Source of the DNA: CAYMZB01 sp964394845
GTDB taxonomy: Bacteria > Patescibacteriota > Microgenomatia > Daviesbacterales > UBA10151
NCBI GenBank assembly: GCA_964394845.1
Contig: CAYMZB010000080.1
Location: 1-26,794 of the forward strand
DNA: 26,794 nt
Direction: 5' to 3'
Every line of letters starts with the position of its first letter. Position 1 is the first letter of the stretch. Under the pieces are notes generated by a model. It saw only the letters and a program-made list of their open reading frames with translations. It ran no database searches and was not told the origin of the DNA. The translations under genes were made by a program, and so were the position numbers. Below, piece by piece: positions 20,970-26,794 of this stretch.

Positions 20970-21185
20970 GTGAAACCAGTAATTTATTTAATTCAAATTA
21001 TCTTAGGCGTTCTTTTAGTACTTGTGATTATAATCCAACAAAAGGGTTCAGGGATGGGCAGTACCTTTGGTGGAGATATAGGTTTTTACAGGACTAAAAG
21101 AGGAGCGGAAAAGCTGCTTTTTTATGGAACCATAGTTCTAGCTATTGCTTTCACTGTATTCTCACTTATAGGTTTGGTCTTATAA
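20970..21185 (+). CDS. secG: Preprotein translocase subunit SecG
   Basis: 71 residues with a GTG start. Two membrane segments (IYLIQIILGVLLVLVIIIQ and LFYGTIVLAIAFTVFSLIGL) flank the conserved cytoplasmic loop QQKGSGMGSTFGG. This is the small accessory subunit of the SecYEG channel. The length is normal. It stands alone, with no other sec gene in the window; the binding protein downstream is exported and begins 19 nt later, probably on the same transcript. Confidence 0.92.
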   Translation: MKPVIYLIQIILGVLLVLVIIIQQKGSGMGSTFGGDIGFYRTKRGAEKLLFYGTIVLAIAFTVFSLIGLVL

Positions 21186-21204
21186 CTGCTTATACGATTC
21201 GAAA

Positions 21205-22593
21205 ATGAAAAATCTATTTAACTTCCTGACTCTTAAGCTGTGGATTTTAATAGCCATTAAATTTCTAAATAGAAATAAGATAGTCATGGGTTTTATTTTC
21301 TTAGGTTTAATATTACTCATTGTAGCCCAGATTAAATTTAATCTTTTTTATGACAGAAATTCAATAAGTGTAGGACTGATAGGCACATATCAGGAACATG
21401 ACTTACCCCCAGAGGTTGCAAAGCTTATTTCTGAGGGCTTGGTAGAAGAGGGTAGTGACGGCAGGATTAAAAGTAACCTTGTTTCTGGTTGGGATACTAA
21501 TAATGACGCTACTGTCTTTAAATTTAAACTTAAAGACGGACTTAAATGGAGTAATGGTCTGCCTATAAAATCAGCTGATTTGGAGTTTGCTATTCCTAAT
21601 GTTGAAGTAACAACTCCTGATGATAAAACAATTCAGTTTAGCCTAAAAGAGTCATACTCGCCTTTACCCAGTCTTCTTATAAAGCCGGTTTTTAAGAAAA
21701 ACTCTTTGCTTGGAACTGGACCTTATAAAATTGTCCGGATAGAAAAATCCAGAATTTTTATTACAAAGATTGAACTTAAAAGCAACAATCCTTATTTACC
21801 CAGAATTTTTATCCGTTTTTATCCTTCCGAAGCTGTTGCCATTACAGGATTTAATTTAGGGGAAGTGCAAGCGCTGCTGGGCTTTAACAATTCAAAAGCT
21901 TTTTCCAATAATCCTAAAATTTTCCTAAAGCAAAAAGTAGACTATACAAAAATTGTAAGCATATTATTTCAAACAAAAGATGCTTTTTTGTCTAATCGCT
22001 CTTTGCGCCAGGCTTTGGCATTTATTTCTCCTGCTGTTAAAAATGAAGAAATTGCTGATAATCCTTATCCTTTGTTTCATTGGGCATACAACCCTGACTC
22101 AAAAAAATATCTCTCAAACCCAACTGAGGCAAAGAATGCGTTGGAACGGGCAAAATCTACAATTAACGAAGAAAATCTTAACCAGGAATTAATTTTAACT
22201 GCCACGCCTAATTTACAAGAGGTGGGTCAAGCAGTTGTAGATTCATGGAAAAGTTTAGGTTTGGATGCTAAACTCACGATAGAATCCGGGATTGCCCAGA
22301 ATTTCCAGGCACTTTTAATTACTCAAAGCATTCCTGCTGATCCTGATCAGTATTTTCTTTGGCATGCCACGCAAACTAAAACTAATTTAACTAAATATGA
22401 TTCAAAAAGGGCTGATAAGGATTTGGAAGATGGAAGAAAGCTTATAACAGAAGAGGATAGGAAAGCCAAATACTTTGACTTTCAAAAGGTTTTACTGGAA
22501 GATGCTCCTGCAGTATTTTTGTATTTCCCAAAATATAATATAGCTTATCTAAAAAAAAGTGAAAAACTCTTGGATAAAATTCTTACTCTATAA
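21205..22593 (+). CDS. ABC transporter substrate-binding protein, family 5 (peptide type)
   Basis: 462 residues. An uncleaved-looking N-terminal anchor (about 28-44, VMGFIFLGLILLIVAQI) is followed by an extracytoplasmic SBP family 5 domain: ISEGLVEEGSDGRIKSNLVSGWDTNNDATVFKFKLKDGLKWSNGLPIKSADLEFA is the standard N-terminal signature, and LGTGPYKIVRIE, LSNRSLRQALAFI and a C-terminal DAPAVFLYFPKYN complete it. Members bind oligopeptides, nickel or sugars. No lipobox cysteine is present, so anchoring is by the membrane segment. No permease or ATPase genes are next to it. It is convergent with typA and overlaps it by 6 nt. Confidence 0.88.
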   Translation: MKNLFNFLTLKLWILIAIKFLNRNKIVMGFIFLGLILLIVAQIKFNLFYDRNSISVGLIGTYQEHDLPPEVAKLISEGLVEEGSDGRIKSNLVSGWDTNNDATVFKFKLKDGLKWSNGLPIKSADLEFAIPNVEVTTPDDKTIQFSLKESYSPLPSLLIKPVFKKNSLLGTGPYKIVRIEKSRIFITKIELKSNNPYLPRIFIRFYPSEAVAITGFNLGEVQALLGFNNSKAFSNNPKIFLKQKVDYTKIVSILFQTKDAFLSNRSLRQALAFISPAVKNEEIADNPYPLFHWAYNPDSKKYLSNPTEAKNALERAKSTINEENLNQELILTATPNLQEVGQAVVDSWKSLGLDAKLTIESGIAQNFQALLITQSIPADPDQYFLWHATQTKTNLTKYDSKRADKDLEDGRKLITEEDRKAKYFDFQKVLLEDAPAVFLYFPKYNIAYLKKSEKLLDKILTL

Positions 22594-24360
22594 ATCAATT
22601 TTTCTGATTCTAATATTTTTGGGGGTGACTTCCACTAATTCACTGTCATCTATATATTCAATAGCATTTTCTAAACTCATCAATCTTGGAGCATTAAAGT
22701 GTTCTGAAGTTCCTTCTCCTGAAGACCTGTGGTTTGTTTGTTGTTTTTCCTTGCAAACATTAAGTCTTATATCATCCCCTCTTGAATTCTCACCAATAAC
22801 TTGTCCCTTGTAAACATTTACTCCTGGCCCGATAAATAAATTACCTCTGTCCTGGGCGCCTGTTAAAGCGTATAATTTTGTATTGCCTGCGTCAAATACA
22901 ACTAAAGACCCGTTGCTTCTTTTAAAACTTGATCCGGAATCTGGCCTGTATTCAAAAAATGAAGAATTTATAATTCCCAGTCCTTTAGTATCTGTAACAA
23001 ATTGGCTCACGTATCCAAATAATTCTTTGGTAGCAATAACAAATTCCAAAAATACTATGTTATTTTCAGTTTGCATGTCCAATAGCTCTCCGTGTCTAAA
23101 TCCCATTTTTTGCATAACTGAACCGGAAAATGCTTCAGGTACCTCAATTGCCACTTTTTCAAACGGGGTTAAAGTTTTCCCGTTAACAACTTTTTCAATA
23201 ACCTGGGGTTTCCCTACTTGAAACTCATACCCTTCTCTTCTTAGTCTTTCTATTAAAATTGCCAAATGCAGCTCTCCCCTGCCTGAAACAATCCATTCAC
23301 TGCCTGCATCTTCTACTTTTAAGGCTACATCTGCATCTTGAGCTTTATATAACCTTTCTCTAATTTGTCTTGCTGTTTTAAATTCTCCCTCAAGTCCGGC
23401 AAACGGGGAAGTATTAACTCCAAATCTCATTCTGACTGTTGATTCCTCAATATTTAAGACAGGTAAAGCAATAGGGTTTGCTGCATCTGCAATTGTTTCT
23501 CCAATAGTAATATCAGGAATACCTGATAGAGCAATAATATCTCCGGCGTGAGCTTCTGTTATATCAATTCTGTCTAAACCTTCAAATCCTAAAAGAGATG
23601 TGAGTTTAAATTTCTTTACAGTGCCTTCTCTGTTTATATGAGCTACTTCTTGTCCGGTTTTAATTATTCCGGCATAAACCCTGCCTGTAGCAATTCTGCC
23701 TTTAAAATTATCATATGCAGTGTTGGTAATTAAAACCTGCAACGCCTTATCACTGTCAGCTTTAGGAGCAGGGATGTGTTCTAAAATTGCATCAAAAACA
23801 GGGGAGATATCTGTCATTTTGGAAAGATCTGGTTCCAGTCCTGCTTTTCCTTGTTTACCAGAAGAATAAAGAGTAGGGAAATAGGCTGTTTTTTCATCAG
23901 CTCCCAATTCCAAAAATAAATCAAAGGTTTTATTAATAACATAGTTTATTCTGGCATCTGGCCTGTCTATTTTATTGATCACTACAATAATTTTATGTCC
24001 CATTTCCAAGGCTTTTTTTAAAACAAACCTGGTTTGAGGCATTGGGCCTTCTTTGGCATCAATTAAAAGTAAAACCCCGTCAGCCATTTTTAAAACTCTT
24101 TCAACTTCTCCTCCAAAATCAGCATGTCCGGGAGTATCAATAATATTAAATTTAGTATCTTTAAAATGAACTGAAGCGTTTTTGGAAAAAATGGTTATTC
24201 CTCTTTCTCTTTCCAGGTCATTAGAATCCATAATTAGATCTCCTTTTTCTGTAACCTCTTTGGAGATTTTGGTAAAGGATTGGCGAAGCAGGGCATCCAC
24301 CAAAGTAGTTTTGCCGTGATCAACGTGAGCAATAATAGCAACATTTCGAATGTTAGTCAT
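22588..24360 (-). CDS. typA: Translational GTPase TypA/BipA
   Basis: 590 residues, near full length. GTPase motifs: G1 AHVDHGKT (11-18), G3 DTPGHADF and G4 NKIDRPDAR. Downstream come EF-Tu-like and EF-G-like domains and the TypA-specific C-terminal region (GLGIINSSFFEYRPDSG, RSNGSLVVFDAGNTKLYALTGAQDRGNLFIGPGVNVYKGQVIGENSRGDDIRLNV split across several blocks), ending in TPKNIRIRK. TypA is a ribosome-associated GTPase involved in assembly and stress or cold adaptation. A Shine-Dalgarno-like AGGA lies 6 nt before the ATG. The gene follows the RNA helicase by 15 nt, and a cold-adaptation operon is a reasonable inference. Confidence 0.97.
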   Translation of the reverse strand: MTNIRNVAIIAHVDHGKTTLVDALLRQSFTKISKEVTEKGDLIMDSNDLERERGITIFSKNASVHFKDTKFNIIDTPGHADFGGEVERVLKMADGVLLLIDAKEGPMPQTRFVLKKALEMGHKIIVVINKIDRPDARINYVINKTFDLFLELGADEKTAYFPTLYSSGKQGKAGLEPDLSKMTDISPVFDAILEHIPAPKADSDKALQVLITNTAYDNFKGRIATGRVYAGIIKTGQEVAHINREGTVKKFKLTSLLGFEGLDRIDITEAHAGDIIALSGIPDITIGETIADAANPIALPVLNIEESTVRMRFGVNTSPFAGLEGEFKTARQIRERLYKAQDADVALKVEDAGSEWIVSGRGELHLAILIERLRREGYEFQVGKPQVIEKVVNGKTLTPFEKVAIEVPEAFSGSVMQKMGFRHGELLDMQTENNIVFLEFVIATKELFGYVSQFVTDTKGLGIINSSFFEYRPDSGSSFKRSNGSLVVFDAGNTKLYALTGAQDRGNLFIGPGVNVYKGQVIGENSRGDDIRLNVCKEKQQTNHRSSGEGTSEHFNAPRLMSLENAIEYIDDSELVEVTPKNIRIRKIDL

Positions 24361-24375
24361 AAGTTTTCCTATACA

Positions 24376-25680
24376 CTATTCAACAAAAGTCAAAGCTATG
24401 CCTGTTTTTCCGGCTCTTCCGGTTCTGCCAATCCTGTGAATATAGTCATCATAAGTTTGGGGAAGGTCGTAATTTATAACGTGTGATACATCAGGAATAT
24501 CCAGTCCACGGGAAGCGACGTCTGTTGCTAACAGTATATTTATCTGGTCTGTTTTAAAGTTTTGCAAAATTCTTTGTCTGTGTCCTTGGGTTTTGTTTCC
24601 ATGGATAGCTCCTACTTTAAATCCTCTGAAATCCAGTTCCCTGTGAAGCTTTTCTATTCCATGTTTTGTTTTTCCGAATATCAAAACTTTCTCAAATTCA
24701 TCTTTAATTAAAAGGTCGTGAAGCTGGTCTATTTTTTTATCTTTGTTTACAACTTTTACAACATCCTGGTCAACGTTTTCAGCAGTATCCTGCACCTTTA
24801 CAGAAACTGTAACAGGATTTTTTACAAAATTAGATAGTATCTCCCGTATTTTTGAAGAAATTGTTGCTGAGAAAAATAGCGATTGGCGGATTCGGGGCAA
24901 AAAGGAAATAAAATACTTAACATCATTTATAAATCCAATATCCACCATTAAATCTACTTCATCCAGAACAAATGTTTGGAAGTTATTTAAATGAAGGGCG
25001 CGTCTTTCCATTAAATCCCTAAGTCTTCCCGGGGTTCCTATTACAATATGAGGGTTTCTTCGGAGATCACTCATTTGTCTGTGCATGTTAGATCCTCCGA
25101 TTAGTAAAGCTGTATAAATACCCATATTTTGGGCAAAAGCTCTTATTTCATCATTGATTTGTACTGCCAGTTCTCTGGTAGGTGTAATGATAAAAGCCTT
25201 CTGAGTTTTATCATTAAAGATCTTATTGATAATCGGGATTAAGAAAGCAGCTGTTTTACCAGTACCGGTATTAGCAAGACCTATAAGGTCTCTACCTTCT
25301 AAAATTGCCGGAATAGATTTTTCCTGTATTGGAGTAGGAATAGTGTAACCTTTATTTTGAATGTTTACTTTTAAATAATCGGAAATGTTAAAATCTGCAA
25401 AAGTCTTTGAAGAAACTCTCATATCTTCGGCTGAAGAGCTTTGAGCTCGCTTAATAAAAATATCTACCTGGCCTCTTAATTTACTTTCATGAGCTCCCTG
25501 GCCCCCTCGCCTTGCATTATTAAATGGTCTTCCCCGTCCGTTAAAGCCCCGGCTTCTTCTAAATGGAGTGCTTACTGAACTTGCGCTCTTATAACGGAAC
25601 ACAGGTTTTCTAATTGTATTTCGATTAAATGTCCCGCCACTGGCGGGACGAAAGCCTTTTGGCTTGTTGTTATAATACAT
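24376..25680 (-). CDS. DEAD-box ATP-dependent RNA helicase
   Basis: 434 residues. A basic, Arg/Gly/Asn-rich tail (about 1-70, with RRSRGFNGRGRPFNNARRGG) precedes the helicase core. Motifs: Q-motif GYTIPTPIQEKSIP (111-124), motif I ANTGTGKT (136-143), motif II DEVD (240-243; the usual DEAD is altered at the third position), motif III SAT, ATDVASRGLDIPD, and motif VI HRIGRTGRAG. The chain ends soon after motif VI, with no C-terminal extension, so RNA binding may rest on the N-terminal tail. A REP-like hairpin (25631-25649) encodes part of that tail. A long leader carries a terminator-like hairpin, as might be expected for an RNA-responsive cold-shock helicase. Confidence 0.95.
   Translation of the reverse strand: MYYNNKPKGFRPASGGTFNRNTIRKPVFRYKSASSVSTPFRRSRGFNGRGRPFNNARRGGQGAHESKLRGQVDIFIKRAQSSSAEDMRVSSKTFADFNISDYLKVNIQNKGYTIPTPIQEKSIPAILEGRDLIGLANTGTGKTAAFLIPIINKIFNDKTQKAFIITPTRELAVQINDEIRAFAQNMGIYTALLIGGSNMHRQMSDLRRNPHIVIGTPGRLRDLMERRALHLNNFQTFVLDEVDLMVDIGFINDVKYFISFLPRIRQSLFFSATISSKIREILSNFVKNPVTVSVKVQDTAENVDQDVVKVVNKDKKIDQLHDLLIKDEFEKVLIFGKTKHGIEKLHRELDFRGFKVGAIHGNKTQGHRQRILQNFKTDQINILLATDVASRGLDIPDVSHVINYDLPQTYDDYIHRIGRTGRAGKTGIALTFVE
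25631..25649. repeat. REP-like hairpin inside helicase coding sequence
   Basis: Perfect 8-bp arms GTCCCGCC and GGCGGGAC around ACT, in an otherwise A/T-rich gene. It encodes the RPASGG stretch near residues 11-16 of the helicase tail. Its arms resemble those of the hairpins at 2497 and 2550. Confidence 0.6.
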
Positions 25681-25759
25681 ATAAGTATTTATTTGATGAA
25701 AAAGAAAAAATCTCGATTAATCGGGATAGGGAGCTACTTGAAAAGTCTAGTCCGTGAGG

Positions 25760-25783
25760 AAAAAAATATCTGATAGCTCAGAT
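25760..25783 (-). terminator. Terminator-like hairpin in helicase leader (candidate attenuator)
   Basis: On the minus strand, arms ATCTGA and TCAGAT (6 bp, perfect) around GCTA are followed one base later by seven T. It begins about 12 nt after the predicted transcription start and about 90 nt before the helicase ATG. The stem is short and A/T-rich, so termination may be partial or regulated. Confidence 0.5.
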
Positions 25784-25801
25784 TCTAAATCAACTAAAGA
25801 A

Positions 25802-25830
25802 ACTATAGCATAGTTAAAACATTAAAGCAA
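25802..25830 (-). promoter_or_regulatory. Helicase promoter, TTGCTT-17-TATAGT, extended -10
   Basis: TTGCTT (plus positions 25825-25830), a 17-nt spacer and TATAGT (25802-25807) preceded by TGC. The predicted start near 25795 gives a leader of about 115 nt, exceptional in a window where most leaders look near zero. Confidence 0.65.
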
Positions 25831-25894
25831 ATCAGTAGAGATTTAAATGATAAATTGCTAGAATATACAAGTTCACTTCTAGCGTAAGCAAAAA

Positions 25895-25966
25895 GGGCCG
25901 GTAGCTCAGTGGTAGAGCAATGGACTCTTAATCCATTTGTCGTGGGTTCAAATCCCACCCGGCTCA
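25895..25966 (+). tRNA. tRNA-Lys (anticodon CUU), CCA not encoded
   Basis: A complete cloverleaf: acceptor GGGCCGG/CCGGCTC, D-arm GCTC/GAGC, anticodon stem ATGGA/TCCAT with loop CTCTTAA (anticodon CTT at 25927-25929), a 5-nt variable loop, T-stem GTGGG/CCCAC with loop TTCAAAT, and discriminator A25966. The next bases are CTA instead of CCA, so CCA must be added by nucleotidyltransferase. Acceptor, D-arm and T-stem are identical to those of tRNA-Lys(UUU) at 2613. The deformylase gene starts 48 nt downstream on the same strand. Confidence 0.95.
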
Positions 25967-26014
25967 CTAGTTAACAATTGTTAAAAATAGTTAAAAGAAG
26001 TTAACAGAAGATAT

Positions 26015-26629
26015 ATGAAAGAAAAGTTTGTAAGGCCAACCGATTCTATCCTTGTTCAAGTAGCTGAGAAAATTAAACCAGAAGAAATAAAATCTCCTCA
26101 GATAGAAGCCTTAATTGAAAGAATGCTTAATGCTGCTTACGGTGAACAAGTAGATAGGAATAAACCTCTTTTAGTTGGTTTAGCAGCTCCACAAATAGGA
26201 ATCTCTGAAAGAATTATATTGGTTGACGTTGCTGCTAAGGGTAAAGGCAATGTTGGAGACCTAAGAGTTTATGTTAATCCAGAGATTGTTTGGAAGTCTG
26301 ATGATGAAGTTGAATGGTATGAAGGTTGTTACTCTACTGATAGGGTTTGCGGAATTGTCTCAAGACCTAATTCTATTAAATTGAAGGTTCTGACTAGAGA
26401 AGGACAACCCATTGAGGAAGATCATGAAGGATACACTGCCAGAATATTTCAACATGAAATTGACCACTTAAATGGAACTGAATTTGTATCTCATATTACA
26501 GATGACAACAAGCTCCACTGGGTGGAAGAAGATGAATTTCCAGAATATAGGAATAATGAAGGTTGGAGAAACTGGCCTAAAAAATGCCCTCGCGAAAAGT
26601 GGGAGAAAATTAAAGGTATTCATAAATAA
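26015..26629 (+). CDS. def: Peptide deformylase
   Basis: 204 residues. This metalloenzyme removes the formyl group from nascent protein N-termini. All three motifs are intact: GLAAPQ (55-60), EGCYS with metal-ligand C105 (103-107), and QHEIDH with H147, E148 and H151. A C-terminal extension of about 45 residues (DDNKLHWVEEDEFPEYRNNEGWRNWPKKCPREKW...), rich in Trp and charged residues, goes beyond the usual 150-170-residue core. It may fold back on the core or contact the ribosome. No Shine-Dalgarno is visible; the gene probably lies on the tRNA-Lys transcript. Confidence 0.96.
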   Translation: MKEKFVRPTDSILVQVAEKIKPEEIKSPQIEALIERMLNAAYGEQVDRNKPLLVGLAAPQIGISERIILVDVAAKGKGNVGDLRVYVNPEIVWKSDDEVEWYEGCYSTDRVCGIVSRPNSIKLKVLTREGQPIEEDHEGYTARIFQHEIDHLNGTEFVSHITDDNKLHWVEEDEFPEYRNNEGWRNWPKKCPREKWEKIKGIHK

Positions 26630-26641
26630 CAAATATTTCTC

Positions 26642-26670
26642 TTTAAATCGTACATGAATTTCTGTATACT
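26642..26670 (+). promoter_or_regulatory. Promoter, TTTAAA-17-TATACT
   Basis: TTTAAA (26642-26647), 17 nt, TATACT (26665-26670). A second TATACT follows immediately (26671-26676). The predicted start, near 26677, coincides with the first base of a hairpin. Confidence 0.55.
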
Positions 26671-26676
26671 TATACT

Positions 26677-26773
26677 ACCGAATGATCTCGGTGGTGAAAG
26701 TACCTTACTGTTAGGGAGCGAATGTCGGCACCATAAAAAGTGATCCGTCTTGGCCACAGAGATCGACTTTTTT
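26677..26773 (+). ncRNA. Candidate structured leader RNA or small RNA
   Basis: About 97 nt between a promoter and a T-run. The first element is ACCGA/TCGGT (26677-26692). A closing pair TGGTG/CACCA (26692-26696 with 26729-26733) encloses a small hairpin CCT/AGG near 26703-26715. A terminator-like hairpin comes last. No open reading frame of note overlaps it. It matches no riboswitch class I can recall, including T-box (no TGGNACC motif), preQ1, fluoride, c-di-GMP or ZTP. The downstream gene is outside the window, so cis-regulator and free small RNA cannot be told apart. Confidence 0.4.
26735..26773 (+). terminator. Terminator-like hairpin with six T
   Basis: Arms AAAAAGT (26735-26741) and ACTTTTT (26766-26772), continued inward by GATC/GATC and TCT/AGA, with a 7-nt loop and small bulges; the T-run is 26768-26773. 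The A-tract on the 5' arm makes it potentially bidirectional. Confidence 0.55.
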
Positions 26774-26794
26774 CTATTCAATAAGGCTTCCATA

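Noticed and set aside
21980..22192. 70-residue plus-strand open frame
   Set aside because: Out-of-frame shadow within the substrate-binding protein gene.
25741..25800. Hammerhead ribozyme suggested by CTGATAG and GAGGAAA stretches
   Set aside because: The conserved core order CTGATGA, then GAAA with three flanking stems, cannot be formed; the CTGATAG is part of the terminator-like hairpin on the other strand.
26677..26773. T-box leader
   Set aside because: The RNA is too short for a standard Stem I, and no AGGGTGGNACCGCG-type antiterminator sequence is present.
1..26794. TGA recoded as glycine (code 25)
   Set aside because: Several genes end in TGA at family-appropriate places and overlap the next ATG as ATGA, so TGA acts as stop.

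Overview
The window is visibly AT-rich. Genes are short, tightly packed and often overlap by 4 nt, and TGA is used as an ordinary stop (for example the genes ending at 5752, 7241 and 20554). Compact versions of universal genes (UvrC without its C-terminal domain, a half-length MFS protein), many single-TM secreted proteins, REP-like palindromes and a CvpA-CAP fusion fit a Candidate Phyla Radiation (Patescibacteria) genome, probably Microgenomates-like. That placement is inference from style and gene content, not from a marker phylogeny. Use of TGA as stop argues against code-25 lineages (Gracilibacteria/SR1).

Layout. 1-2.4 kb: a small unknown ORF, a CDP-alcohol phosphatidyltransferase, a half-size MFS protein and a LicC-type nucleotidyltransferase, which together look like lipid head-group or surface polymer chemistry. 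2.4-2.7 kb: a disrupted tRNA-Lys-like copy full of palindromes, then an intact tRNA-Lys(UUU). 2.7-5.2 kb: an orphan CheD-like deamidase and three small secreted or anchored proteins of unknown function. 5.2-8.7 kb: a co-directional group (triple zinc ribbon, CvpA-CAP fusion, DUF192, degenerate PEP-synthase-like protein). 8.7-10.7 kb, minus strand: rsmI, a DedA-family gene and lexA. 10.7-10.86 kb: a divergent lexA/uvrB control region with repeated operator-like palindromes. 10.86-15.8 kb: uvrB and uvrA. 15.8-17.4 kb: a methyltransferase, then a REP-associated tyrosine transposase (RAYT) flanked by two copies of its REP. 17.4-22.6 kb: a secreted transglutaminase-like protein, short uvrC, a four-TM holin-like protein, secG and an oligopeptide-type binding protein. 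22.6-25.7 kb, minus strand: typA and a DEAD-box RNA helicase with a leader that looks attenuated. 25.9-26.8 kb: tRNA-Lys(CUU), peptide deformylase, and a promoter followed by a short structured RNA ending in a terminator-like hairpin.

How it fits together. LexA plus UvrA, UvrB and UvrC form a nucleotide-excision-repair neighbourhood; lexA and uvrB share a control region with at least two near-identical palindromes overlapping the promoters. Translation and protein maturation genes (two tRNA-Lys, rsmI, typA, RNA helicase, deformylase, secG) surround it.

The most interesting signals are: (1) a REP/RAYT system in which the REP itself supplies a promoter for the transposase and a related palindrome sits in frame inside rsmI; (2) a recurrent promoter architecture, a -10 box (often TGn-extended) only 6-9 nt before the start codon, which predicts many leaderless mRNAs; (3) the lexA/uvrB operator array; (4) a CheD-like catalytic triad with no chemotaxis genes nearby; (5) a PEP-synthase-like protein that lacks the phosphohistidine domain and the usual catalytic motifs; (6) two candidate RNA-based regulators near the right end. 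All functional calls are read from sequence without database searches.
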